From contig NC_092234.1 of assembly GCF_036320965.1 (NCBI RefSeq), positions 34,388,703 through 34,452,702 on the forward strand: 64,000 bases of DNA, in the 5' to 3' direction. Below are positions 11,200-22,844 of this stretch, in pieces (the stretch's first letter is position 1; each line of letters opens with the position of its first letter). Source of the stretch: Panulirus ornatus (Eukaryota; Arthropoda; Malacostraca; Decapoda; Palinuridae). A program made the position numbers and the translations under genes. The notes beneath the pieces are model-generated. The model saw only the letters and a list, made by a program, of their open reading frames with translations. It was not told where the DNA came from and made no database searches.

Positions 11200-12165
11200 A
11201 GTATTAGTGAAGTAGCACCATGAGCACATGAAGAAAAGGGCTCATCCATTTTCTTGCTGTCATGTGTAATGCATTGAAACCACAGACCCCTTTCCAAAAC
11301 CAGGCCATACAGATGTTGTTATGGTTTTTTGGTTGCTCTTGTACCTTTGTTCAGTCCTTTGACAGTATGTTACCCCCTCTATATCATAGCACTCCAATTC
11401 GTTCTATCCCGTGCATTATGTTACCCTTATATATCACATCATTCCAATTCATTCTATCCTGTGCATGCTTTTTACCCTCCTGCATGTTCAGACTCCAAGC
11501 ACTCAAAATGTTTTTCACTTCATCCCTCCATATCTAGTTTGGTCTCCCCTTCTTTTCCTTTCTGTTCCTGAGACATATATCCTCTTTGTCAACTTCTTCT
11601 CACACATTCCATATATCCAGATCATTTCAGCAGACCTCCAATTCTCTCAACCACACTCTTCCCATTATCATACCTCTCTCTCTTACACTTTTATTACTTA
11701 CCTGCTTAAACCACCCCATAACGCATATTGTCCTCAGACATTTCATTTCCAGTAAGTTCACCCTTTTCTATACATTCTCATCTAAAGCCCATGCCACATT
11801 TCCGTACACCTACCTTGGAACTACTATACCTTCATGCATACCTTTTTTACCCTCTCACATGTTGTCCTCTCTTTCCACACGTTTCAATGCTCCAAGATCC
11901 TTCACACCCTCACCCATCCTTTGACTCACTTCTGCTTCCATGGTTCCATTAGCTGCCATGTCCACTCCTAGGTATCTAAGACACTCCAGTTCCTCCTAGT
12001 TTTCCTCTTTTAAACTCATGCCCCAATTAACCTGTCCCCCTGCCTCGCAAAACCTCATGACCTTGCTTTTGTTCAGATTTACTTTCTGCTTCCCCTTCAC
12101 ACACTCTCACAAACTCAGATCCTAACTTTTGAAGTTTCTCACTTGAATCTACCATAAGGGCTGCT
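11200..12165 (-). mobile_element. RTE copy 8, old and decayed
   Basis: Minus-strand copy whose 3' UTR and ORF blocks (the segments for [37 protein letters not shown] and NVNKSKVIR) can still be followed in order through many substitutions and small indels. It ends just before the RT active site. No long frame remains. Confidence 0.7.
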
Positions 12166-12394
12166 TTTTTCTCTATACATGGAGGCTTTAGACCTGCCTA
12201 CCTTCTTATGTCTGTCCCATAGTCTGTGACCTAGCATATTTTAAAAGAGGTTTTTCATTTCCTCCACAATTCATGAATACTTTCCCTTGTCTCTTTTTTC
12301 CCCTTCATAATTTCCTTTGTATTTCATTTCAGGCCAGGCTTAGATGCAAACTTCAGACCATGACTGGAGTCTCCAATGTGAAAAAAAGAAAAAA
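12166..12394. other. Short intron spacer
   Basis: Pyrimidine-rich spacer between two old RTE copies in opposite orientation; nothing recognised. Confidence 0.4.
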
Positions 12395-13215
12395 AATGGT
12401 GACTGAGTTTGAGAGGAAATTGAGAGTAAATGTGAATAAAAGCAAGGTTATTAGGTTTAACAGGGCAAAGGCACTGGTTGGGATGTGAGTTTAAATGAAT
12501 GAATTTAGAAGAGATGAAGTGTTTCAGATACTTGAGAGTGGACATGGCAATGAATGGAACCATGGAAGCAGAAGTGGGTGAGGGAGCGAAGGTTTTTAGG
12601 AACATCAAGGAATATGGAAGGAGGGGTTGTTATCTTGGAGGGCAAAAATGGGTTAGGTTTGAAGGTGCCAATGATATTGATGTATGAATGTGAGGATATG
12701 TGGAGGAGGATGGGTGTGATAGAAATGAAGTGTTTTTGGACATTATGTGGTGTGAGGTGGTTTGATTAAATGAGTAATACATGGGTAAGAAAGAGGTGTA
12801 GTAATAAGTGAGACTGAGAGAGCTGGGGAGTGTGTGCTGAAATGGTTTGGACATATGGAAGAGAGAATTGGTTGACAAAGAAGGTATATGTGTCAGAAGG
12901 GAGGGAAGAAGGTGAAGAGGGAGACCAAACTGGAGATGGAAGGATGGTGTGAAAAATAATTTGAGTGATCAGGGCCTGAACATGCAGGATGAAAGGCATG
13001 CACAGTGTAGAGTTAATTGGAACAATGTGGCTTACATGGCGAGACGTGATGTCAGTAGAGTGAACCAGGGTATATGAAAGGGCCAAGGGAAACCATGGAA
13101 AGGTCTGTGGGGCTTGGATGTGGATAGGGGGCTGTGGTTTTGGTGCATTGCACATAACAGCTAGAGAATGGATGCAAAAGAATGCATCCTTCCATCTGTT
13201 TTTGGTGCAGCATGA
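12395..13215 (+). mobile_element. RTE copy 9, old and decayed
   Basis: Plus-strand copy beginning at the segment for LVTEF just after the active site, with an internal deletion after it, then [30 protein letters not shown] and the C-terminal domain in three frames, then an ancestral long-type 3' UTR. Heavily mutated. Confidence 0.7.
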
Positions 13216-13655
13216 TTTTATGTTCACTGTTTCCCCATTGTTTACCATATCCATAGTAAGTGAAGGCATTCCAGTATGTCTGGAAGGCATGTTAATGGTA
13301 CTCATGGGAGTATGGGATGTAAGGCTGCCACTGTTAAGGTTTAAATTAGGTGTGCTTAGGAGGTTTGACCCATGCCAGATAATCATGATTATAACCAAAT
13401 CTATGGGTCTTCTTTGCTCTGTTGCATTTTCAGTGATAGTGTATTAGATATCAACTGTACCACCTGTGATATGGCAATGTTTATTGAATTAGATAATTCA
13501 GAGGGGATGTAGATAACCCTAGTGCCCCTCCTCAGTCCGTCCCATCCCACTCAAGCAGTACCTAAAGCCCTCATCACTGTGTTTCAGTATGGTACCTTTT
13601 TCCATTGATTTCGTTAAATATCATCTTGATTATTTCATGACAATTTTTTTCATAC
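13216..13655. other. Intron, no gene seen
   Basis: Ordinary intron sequence between old RTE copies; a 109-codon frame across part of it has no recognisable motif and overlaps RTE 3' UTR, so it is not called. Confidence 0.5.
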
Positions 13656-15395
13656 ATGGTCACCATTTCTCATGTAAGCAAGATAGTGCCAAGAACAGAC
13701 AAAGAAATGGCCTTAATCTCTCACATCCACTCTCAGGCTGTTATGCATAATGCACTGAAACCAGAGCCCCCTATATACAATCAGGCCCCACAGACCTTTC
13801 CATGGTTTTCCCCAACTGCTTCATATGCTCTAGTTCAAACCATTGACAGCATGTCAATACTTGTAAACCACATTGCTCCAATTTGCTCTATCCCTCACAT
13901 GCCTCGCATACTCCTGCATGTTCAGGCCTGAGCCTTCAAAACATCTTTCACCCCATCCTTTCACCTCCTCTTTGTTTCTCTTTTCCTTGTTCTTTCCAAT
14001 TCTAACATTTATACTACCTTAGCTATTCCTTATCTTATCCTCTCCATATGTCCAAACTATTTTAGTATATCCTCTTCTACCCTTTCAAGTGTACTCCTCT
14101 TTATATCACAGCTCTCTCTTACCTTATCATTGCTTATTTGATCAACCTTCTTCTGCACATATTGCCCTTACACATTCCATTTCCAACATATTTACCCTAT
14201 CCTTTACATTTCCTCCAAGGCCCATGCCATGCATCCATACACACAGCAACAGTGGGACTACTGCATAATTAACATATCCATCATTGTTCTCTCCACATTT
14301 GACCCCTCACTCACCCCTTGGCTCATTTCAGCTCCCATGATTCATTTCTCTGCCATATCTACTCCCTGGCATCTAAAATACTCCACTTCCTCAAAGTTCT
14401 GCCCTTTCAAACTCACATTAAAAAAAACCTGGCTCTTTTCATTGCAGAACCTAATAACCTTGCTTTTATTCACGTTACTCTCAACTTTCTCCTTTCGCAC
14501 ACTCCCCCAAACTCATACACCAGCTTCTGCAATCTTTCACTATGATCTGCCACCAGCACTATATCATCAGAAAACAATAACTGATTCACCTCTTATTGCC
14601 CACTCCCAGCAGACTGCATACCTGCTCCTCTCTCCAAGACTCTTGCACTCACATCCTTCACCACCCCATCCATAAACAGATTAAGCGGTCATAATGACAT
14701 CACATACCCCATGCCACAGACCCATCTTCGCCATGCACTACTTACCCACCACTCAACCTTCTCAATTACACGCTTTGTTCCTCAGGCTTTGTTCTTCCCC
14801 AGTCTGATGCTTTGTACATGACACCACCCTCTTAATCAACGGTCTTCCTTACAACACAAACTTATATCCCTGTAAACAGAACAGTGACCTCTGTCCCCCT
14901 TGCCTTTATACATTGGCACTATATAGGTATTCTTCCAGTCCTCAACCACCCAACCATAATCCATACTCACACTGAAGATGCTAACAAGCAGTCATCAACA
15001 CAGTCACTTCCTCTGATATGACATTCAGCTGTTAAACCATCCACTTCAGTTGCTATGCCACATTTCGTCTTATACAAGGTTTACACCACCTTTTCTCTTT
15101 CCACCACACCACTGTCATAACTTTCACTTCACATACCTCCTTGACCCATACACTCTACATCTGCCACCCTGTTATCAAACACATTCAGCACTCCATAGTA
15201 CTCATTCCTCTTCATCTCACCATAGCTTTTTACAACTTTCCCATTTGCCCCTTCATTAAAGTTCCCATTTATGGTCTTTTTTTCTCATGCAATTAAGCTC
15301 TTTCCAAAACATTTCATTAATCTCCTTGAAGTTTGCTGATACTTGCTCACCTCAACTTCCATTTGCCCTCTTTTTTATTTCTTGTGTCTTCATGT
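13656..15395 (-). mobile_element. RTE copy 10, old and decayed
   Basis: Minus-strand copy from the 3' UTR through the C-terminal domain and reverse transcriptase to the linker (segment for VQEVKKRAN). Every block is in the right order, but the sequence is strongly diverged with small deletions and no long frame. One of the oldest layers in the window. Confidence 0.75.
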
Positions 15396-15753
15396 CAGAG
15401 TATAATACTACATGTAGGCAGTAAGATGTTTCACATACAGTATAATCCATCCATTAGAGCTACATTGGCCAAGAATGTAATCCCCTTACAAAGTGGGTTA
15501 TCAATAGTTTGATTTACGATGGTGTCAAGTTGACATGTGTCAAGGAATGTATGCCAGTCATACGTTAAATCCTTCTGGTGTGTGAAAGAGGTGTCAAGAA
15601 GGAGGAATGTATTGTTTTGGAGACTGTTTTGAAAAAGGTTGTTATGTGAGATAGACTGCTTTGTATTGAAGTGCATGTAGATAGAGAGGTTCATTGAAGT
15701 AGTGGACTAGATCCTTCCAGTCACTTCATAAAATAACCCCCAATATATTTCAG
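15396..15753. other. Intron, acceptor side of exon B
   Basis: Intron segment with an 87-codon minus-strand frame (15431-15694) that has no motif I recognise and could be part of an unrecognised repeat. The last bases form the exon B polypyrimidine tract and acceptor. Confidence 0.45.
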
Positions 15754-15924
15754 GAGCTCTGCAATCAATTAGCTAAGTTAGCTCTCTATGCATCTGGTCG
15801 CCTTGCTGGTCTGTATATACAAGAGGATAAAGCAACCCCAGCCAACACTGTGATCCATGGAGTTCTTCAAAAACTACTGACCCCATACGTTATATCCCTC
15901 ATGCCCACATCCTCATCAGAAGAG
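15754..15924 (+). CDS. DNAJC13: DNAJC13/RME-8 internal exon B
   Basis: Fifty-seven codons between acceptor ATATTTCAG and donor GTAACT, phase 0 at both ends, reading ELCNQLAKLALYASGRLAG and then QEDKATPAN, LTPYVISLM and SSSEE. In DNAJC13 proteins an equivalent segment (a helix with a conserved RLxG turn, an acidic E-x-A-T-P loop, then LTPY) directly follows the segment encoded by exon A, so gene order agrees. The reading frame has no stop and shows no damage. It lies 7.3 kb downstream of exon A, across an intron loaded with old and young RTE copies. No other coding role is evident. Confidence 0.9.
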
Positions 15925-16738
15925 GTAACTTATATTCTCAACACTTTATGTGTGATGTAGGGAAAAAATAGAATGACTGATACAGTTAGTGGTGCACATA
16001 GTTTTTTCCTAAAAAAGAACATTGAATGAAACTAAATGGGTCATAAACTACAGTCAGATATAAAGAAAACAACTCTGATAAGCTACTGAACATTTAGATA
16101 ATATGGAATGGTGCATGGGGGAGGCATGTAAAGACAGGGATAAGTGGAGACTTTTGCCATAAACACCCCCTTGATAGGAGTTTCTGGAGGGAACAAGCAT
16201 CAGAAATATAGATAGATAGTATGTAGTACTACTTTCTCTCCTTCCTGTACCATGTGCCTGCCCTGGCAGATTGCTAATTACTCATTCAGTGCCAGTGGCT
16301 TGTTGGTTCGGCATGGTTCTGCCCACCGACCAAGCAGCAACCTTCACATGGCAGTAACATAATCTTGCTGGCCATCGTATTGGTACTGACATATAATTCT
16401 CAGGATCACAAACATGTGTGAACATTGTTCTTGATCCTTCATTTTGTTCCGTCTTCTTCCTTTTCTGATTTGGTTAGTATGGTGTATTTGTGTACTGTTG
16501 AATTGTTTTCTACTACTATTACAATTTATTGATGCTATTAAGTTACTATCTTTTCTTTATGGACAATTATGCTTTTTCCCCTCCCTCCAACCATCAGATT
16601 CTCTCTTTTTCCCTAATTGCAAGTTTTTTTCTGTAGAGGCTTTCATTGTATAGGTACCTTACAGGGGGAATACGGAGATAGGTTTAAAATGGTTTCCTTA
16701 GAGTGATGATGCTGATTAAAGCCCCTGTGACGGGTACA
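15925..16738. other. Intron, no gene seen
   Basis: Unique-looking intron downstream of exon B. No RTE similarity and no exon-like frame. Confidence 0.5.
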
Positions 16739-17235
16739 ATAATCCCCTGAGAAATAGTATACTTTCCTCTGTACTGGTATAGGAAGATACTGAGTTGTTA
16801 GGGGAGGGCCCTGACTAGTGGCATGGATGGTTCTTATTTATGTAAGCATGCTATGATTACCTTTTTTATTGATTTCATTCTCCATACATTTAAACTTTTC
16901 AGACATTTTATGGTTATTTTTCCAACTGTGATTTTTACACATTCCGTTTGTATTTTACATGGTTTTTGCATAAGTATGTTCTTATGTATTATGTTCTTGG
17001 CAATACAAAAAATCCATCTGCATATTGTTATGCCAAGAATAAATAGTCTCCTTCAACACAGCTATATCATCATCTCTTTATAAGAGGCAGTATATTCTTG
17101 TTGCAGAACTTTTTCTCGTCAAAAAAAAGTCCACTATTTTATTGCTGCTGTAAGTATTGCAGCTTTAGAGCTATATGGACCTCCTGGAGTAAGACCAGAA
17201 CCCTTTCAAGAGAGGGGTCCCAGGGATTTTATGAA
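16739..17235 (+). repeat. 0.5-kb direct duplication, copy 1
   Basis: Starts ATAATCCCCTGAG and ends GGGATTTTATGAA. Nearly identical to 17770-18235, offset 1,031 bp. The only clear differences are a 30-bp extra block near 17060-17090 (after CTTCAACA), a one-base A-run difference and a few substitutions. An 86-codon frame inside is repeated in both copies but shows no protein features. Confidence 0.9.
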
Positions 17236-17769
17236 GGTTGAACATCAGTTAGTCAGACTTCCATTACGTAGGGTCTGTCAGATTGACATTGACTGAAGTT
17301 TTGTTGTCAAGAGGACTCTGTAGCTCAGTCCTGGGCAAGACAGTTTTCTTTTTCATTTAAACTGTTTCCCACAGAAACATTAGAAACAACTTGTGAACAA
17401 AATCACTGTGTGCAGATTGGAATCATTTGGCCCATATTGTCCAGTGAACATACACCAAAACCTTTGCTGTGCCATAAGACAGTATGGCTACTCCATGGTA
17501 GAAAATACAGTTAGCCCCTTGTAGGGCCCAAACTTTTCATATTCAAATGAGTATTGAGCTTACGTCATGTAGTGATTGCTACCTATAGGTCATGTGTGGC
17601 CTTGCCTGTGTTTGAACCTGTTGCAGGTTATTAGGCTACAGACAAACCTGCTGTTCATCCTCCTTCAGAGTTATTAGATAACTTTATCCTTAAACTGCAT
17701 CATATGTCTGAAATGACACCTACTTAGAGAAAAGAAATATGTAGAATATGTCAGTATATGATATTGAAG
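17236..17769. other. Spacer between direct duplicates
   Basis: About 534 bp of unique-looking intron between the two direct copies. No element or coding frame was recognised. Confidence 0.5.
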
Positions 17770-18235
17770 ATAATCCCCTGAGAAATAGTATACTTTCCTC
17801 TGTACTGGTATAGGAAGATACTGAGTTGTTAGGGGAGGGCCCTGACTAGTGGCATGGATGGTTCTTATTTATGTAAGCATGCTATGATTACCTTTTTTAT
17901 TGATTTCATTCTCCATACATTTAAACTTTTCAGACATTTTATGGTTATTTTTCCAACTGTGATTTTTACACATTCCGTTTGTATTTTACATGGTTTTTGC
18001 ATAAGTATGTTCTTATGTATTATGTTCTTGGCAATACAAAAAATCCATCTGCATATTGTTATGCCAAGAATAAATAGTCTCCTTCAACAAGTATATTCTT
18101 GTTGCAGAACTTTTTCTCGTCAAAAAAAGTCCATTATTTTATTGCTGCTTTAAGTATTGCAGCTTTAGAGCTGTATGGACCTCCTGGAGTAAGACCAGAA
18201 CCCTTTCAAGAGAGGGGTCCCAGGGATTTTATGAA
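17770..18235 (+). repeat. 0.5-kb direct duplication, copy 2
   Basis: Second copy of the segment at 16739-17235, lacking its 30-bp block. An old RTE endonuclease fragment begins within about 15-25 bp of its end. Confidence 0.9.
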
Positions 18236-18251
18236 TGAATAAATTTATATG

Positions 18252-20430
18252 CATTGTTTATGTGCTAGGCTTAAAGTCAGGGTTTAGCTTGAGAAGGGGA
18301 TAGCACCTCTGCTAAAGGAGATGTAGGAATGTGTGAGTGTAAGGAAGTGAGCCCCAGACTGATATAGCTAAAAGTGGAAGTGGAACACAAGAGGTAGGTT
18401 ATTATTAGTGTTTATACAATTGGCCTCAAGAAGAATAACGTAGATGATTGTCATAGGAGCAGCTCAGTGAGTGTGTCAGCAGTTTTGATGGGAGTGATTG
18501 GGTATTAATGATAGATGATTTGAATGCATCAGTGGGTAATTTGGTAGTTAATGTTATTATTGGGATGCATGGGTATTCAGAGAAGCAAAGAGAAATGATA
18601 AACAGCTTGTGGAATTGTGTGCTGAAAAACAAATGGTGATTGGTAATACCTGGTTTAAAATGAGTAGGAATAATGGTAAGCAGGCATTATTGGATTACTT
18701 ACTAATTGATAGGCACAAAAAAGAGAGCCTCTTGGATGCGAATGTATCGAGAGGAGCAGCTGGTGGAATGTCCCATCATTTCTTGGTGGAGGTGAGGGTG
18801 AATATTTGGAAAGGCTTATGGGGAAGAGAAAATGATATGGGTGAGAAGAGGGCAAGTGAGTTCGGATAAAAGGCTTGTGTGAATAAATACTAAGAAAGAT
18901 TGAGTGTAGGTTGGTAAAAGGTGAAAATAGATGAGGCAATGGTAGAGTGTGAGGAATTGAAGGTATTTAAGGAAGCAGAGGTGACATATGCAAGAGATGT
19001 GTATAGCATGCAGAAGGTGGGAGATGGGAAAGAGAGAAAGTATAGTGATTAGTGGGTTGATGAAGTAAAGTTGCTAGTGAGAGAGAAAAGAAAAGTGTAT
19101 ATGTAGTGCTTACAGGGAAGGGGTATGAATGACTTGCAGATGTACAAGACAAAGTGGCAGGTCAAGAGAAAGGTGCAGGGGCTGAGAAATAGGGCAAATG
19201 ACAGTTAGGGTGAGTGAGTATTAGCAGACTTAAGAAAGAGTAGGAAAATATTTTGAAAGGAAGTTAATATTGTAAGATAAACAAGAGATCAAATGGGAAC
19301 AGGGAAGGTGGCTAATGGGGAAAAGGTAACAGGTAGTGATGAAGTGAAGAGGAGTAAGTACTTTGAAGAATTGTTGAACGTGTGTGATGATAGGATATCA
19401 GATACAGGGTGTTTGCATTGGGAAAATATGCGAAGAGAGAGAGAGTCTTGGCAAGTGGTTTGATGGAAAGAGAATAGGTGTTAAAAGCCTTTTGTGGCAA
19501 AGCAGCTGGAGTGGATGGTATTGCAATTGAATTTCATAAGAAATGGGGTGACTGTGTTGTTGCTTGGTTACTTAGGATTTTCTGTGTGTGTCATTCATGA
19601 TAAGGTGCCTGAAGATTGGCAGAATGCTTGTTTAGTGCCATTGTATGAAGGCAAGGGGGACAAAGGCAAGCATTTGAATTATGGTAGTGTAAGTTTGTTG
19701 AGTATACCTGGTAAGTTGTACAGGAAAGTGGTGAATTAGAGGGTAGTGGCATGCACAGAGCATCTGTGGGAGAGGATGTGTGGATCAGGTGTTTGCTTCA
19801 GAAAATATGTGTGAGAATACATAGAGACACAGATGGATTTGTATATTTCATTTATGAATCTGGAGAAAGCATATGATAGGGATGATAGAAATGCTGTGTG
19901 GAAGATGTTTCAAATATATGTAGAAGGAAAGCTATAGAGGTAATGATGGGTTTTTATCAGGAGATTCAGATATGTATAAGAGTTGATAGAGAGGAGGGTA
20001 TGTGGTTCCAGGTAAAGATGGGTCTGCAGCAGGAATGTGTTTTGTCATAGTAGTTGTTCAGTCAGCTAATGAATGGGGTGGTGAGGGAGGTAAATGTGAA
20101 GGTTTTGAGGGTAGGGGTATGTTTGCAGTATAACAGAGGTAATGGTGGCAGATTCAAATGAGAAAATGCAGAAATTGGTTTCTGAGTTTTGGAGAGTGTG
20201 TGAAAGGAAAAAGTTGAGAGTGAATGTCACAAATATCATGGTTTTTAGGTTTAGCACTGGAGAGACGGTTAGTTAGCATTTGAGTTTGAATGGGGAAAAC
20301 GTCGAGGATGTACACTGTTTTAGGTACCTGGGAGTGTACATGGCAGCAAAGAGAAACTTGGGAGCAGAAGTGAGTTTAGGATGAATAATGGGATGAAGGT
20401 CTTGGGACCATTAAGAAACCTGTGGAAAGA
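18252..20430 (+). mobile_element. RTE copy 11, old, endonuclease to RT
   Basis: Plus-strand decayed copy traceable from the middle of the endonuclease (VKSG, then LLK-E, GDLNA-like DDLNAS, NTWFK, LLDY-LIDR, GGMSHHFLVE) through the linker, RT (VPLYEGKGDK, NYGSVSLLSIPGKLY, MNLEKAYD) to CFRYLGVYMA and the KN-WKE segment. Many stops and frameshifts. Longest remaining frames are 80-86 codons. Confidence 0.75.
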
Positions 20431-20835
20431 GTGTAAGAAAGTGATCCCAAGCCTGATTTTGGTAAAAGTAAAAGTGGATTATGAGAAATGGGTGATTTCA
20501 GAGTTTATGCACATATCCATGAGAGGAAGGTGGAAAAAGGGCAAGTGTTTTGATAGGAGCTGATTGTATCAACAGTTGTAATATGAGTACTGACTGTGTT
20601 GTATAGATGAAAGTCATGTCCTTTATGAAGATGCAGGAGGGTAAAATGCATTCACAGGACATAGTGCATTGGAGTAATATGACATACAGGGGGTAATGTG
20701 TTGTCAATGGACTGAACCAGAGCATATGAAACAACTGGGAGAACCTCAGAAAGGTCTAGAGTCCTGGTTGTGCATTGGAGGCTGTGGTTTCGGTGCATTA
20801 AACATGATAGCTAGAGAGTAGATGTGAGTGCAAGG
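20431..20835 (+). mobile_element. RTE copy 11b, endonuclease piece joined to 3' end
   Basis: Directly after the RT-derived KNLWKE segment the sequence jumps back to endonuclease (CKKVIPSLILVKVKVD, then a diverged EKWVI and HISMRGRWKKGKCF), then after about 60 bp to the ORF end and an ancestral 3' UTR. This is either a second truncated insertion or an internally rearranged copy. Confidence 0.6.
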
Positions 20836-22840
20836 GTTGAAAAAGATGGCAAATGACAGTTAGGGTGAGAGAGAATCGTTAAACTTTAGGGAGAATTGAA
20901 AGGTGTTTTGGAAGGAGGTAAATATCGTGCATAAGACAAGAGAACAATGGGAACATTGTTGAAGGGGGCACGGGGGGAAGTAATAACAGGTAGTGATGAA
21001 GTGAGGAGGAGTGAGTATTTTGAAGGTTTGTTGGATATGCATGATGATAAGAGTAGCAGATGTATGTTATTTTGGTTGGTGTGGTGTGCAGAGCGAGAGG
21101 GTCAGGGAGAATGCTTTAGTTAAAAGAGAAGAGGTAATGAAAGCTTTTTGAAAGATAAAATCTGGCAAAGTGGCGGCTTTGGATGATACTGCAGTGAAAT
21201 TTATTAAGAAAGGCGGTGACTTTGTTTTGATTGGTTTGTAAGGATACTCACTGTATGTATGGATCATGGTGAAGTGCCTGAGGATTGGTGGAACACATGC
21301 ATAGTGCCATTTTAGAAAAGTAAAGGGGATTAAGATGAGTTCAAACTACAGAGGCATAAGTTTGTTGAGTATTCTTGGGAAACTGTATAGGACAGTATTG
21401 ATTGAGAGGGTGAAGGCATGTACAAAGTATCAGATATGGGAGGAGCAGTGTGGTTTCGTAAGTGGTAGAGGATGTGTGGATCAGGTGTTTGCTTTGAAGA
21501 ATGTATGTGAGAAATACTTAGAAAAACAGATGGATTTGTATGTAGCATTTATGGATCTGGAGAAGGCATAAGACAGAGTTGATAGAGATGCTTTGTGGAA
21601 GGTCTTAAGAGTGTATGGTGTGGAAGGTAAGCTGCTAGAAGCAGTGAAAATTTTTTACCAAGGATGTAAGGCTTGTGCATGGGTAGGAAGAGAGGAGAGT
21701 GATTGTAGGTCTGCACCAGGGGTGTGTTATGATCCCATGATTGTTAAATTTGTTTGTGGATGGGGTGGTTAGGGAGATAAGTGCAAGAGTTTTGGAGAGA
21801 GGGGCGAGTATGCAGTCTGTTGTGGATGAGAGGGCATGGGAAGTGAGTCAGTCATTGTTTGCCAGTGATACAGCTCTGATGGCTGATTCAAGTGAGAAAC
21901 TGCAGAAGTTGGTGACTGAGTTTGGAAAAGTGTGTAAAAGGAGAAAGTTGAGAGTAAATGTGAATAAGAGCAAGGTTGTTAGGTTCAGTAGGGTTGAGGG
22001 ACTAGTTGATTGGGATGTAAGTTTGAATGGAGAAAAATTGGAGGAAGTGAAGTGATTTAGATATCTGGGAATAGACTTAGCAACAAATAGAACTATGGAA
22101 GTGGCAGTAATTTATAGGGTGGGGGAGGGAGTGAAGGTTCTGGGGGCACTGAAGAATATGTGGAAGGAGAGAATGTTATCTCAGAAAGCAAAATGGGTAT
22201 GTTTGAGGGAATAGTAGTTCCAGCAATATTATGTGGTTGCGAGGCATGGGCTACAGATAGGGTTGTACAGAGGAGGGTGGATGTGTTGGAAATGAAATGT
22301 TTAAGGGCAACATGTTGTGTGAGCTGGTTTGATCGAGTAAATAATGAATGGGTAAGATAGATGTGTGGAAATAAAAAGAGTGTGGTTGAGGCAGGAGAAG
22401 AGGGTGTGTTGAAATGCTTTGGACATATGGAGAGAATGAGTGAGGAAAGATTGACAAATAGGCTATGTGTGTCAGAGGTGGAGGGAAGAAGGAGAAGCGG
22501 GAAACCAAATTGGAGGTGGAAGGATGGAGTGAAAAAGATCTTGAGTGATCAGGGCCTGAACATACAGGAGGATGAAAGGCATACAAGGAATATGATAAAT
22601 TGGAACAATGTGGTATACCGGGGTTGACATGCTGTCAATGGACTGAATGAGGGCATGTGAAACATCTGGAGTAAAACATGGGAAGGTCTGTGGGGCCTGG
22701 ATGTGGATAGGGAACTGTGGCTTTAGTGCATTACACATGACAGGTAGAGACTGAGTGTGATTGAATGTGGCCTGATTTGTCTATCTTCCTGGCACTGCCT
22801 CACTGAAGTCGAGGGTAGCAATGCTGTTTTTTGTGGGACA
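20827..22840 (+). mobile_element. RTE copy 12, old, linker to 3' UTR
   Basis: Plus-strand copy beginning in the linker (VKKMANDS-GERES) and running through RT (YRGISLLSILGKLY, CGFVSGRGCVDQVF, AFMDLEKA followed by a stop) and LFASDTALMADSSEK, where the first residues of the FADD box are changed to FASD. The C-terminal domain follows (88-codon open end, stop at 22625-22627), then a truncated 3' UTR. The active-site change and several stops make it inactive. Confidence 0.8.
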
Positions 22841-22844
22841 GGGT

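Noticed and set aside
13118..13447. 109-codon plus-strand frame
   Set aside because: Starts in decayed RTE 3' UTR and continues into intron without motifs.
15431..15694. 87-codon minus-strand frame just upstream of exon B
   Set aside because: No recognisable domain. It could be part of an unidentified repeat; evidence is too thin to call a gene.
16823..17083. 86-codon frame repeated at 17854-18153
   Set aside because: Present twice only because the DNA is duplicated. Hydrophobic Phe/Ile-rich composition typical of AT-rich intron; no start context, homology or splice evidence.
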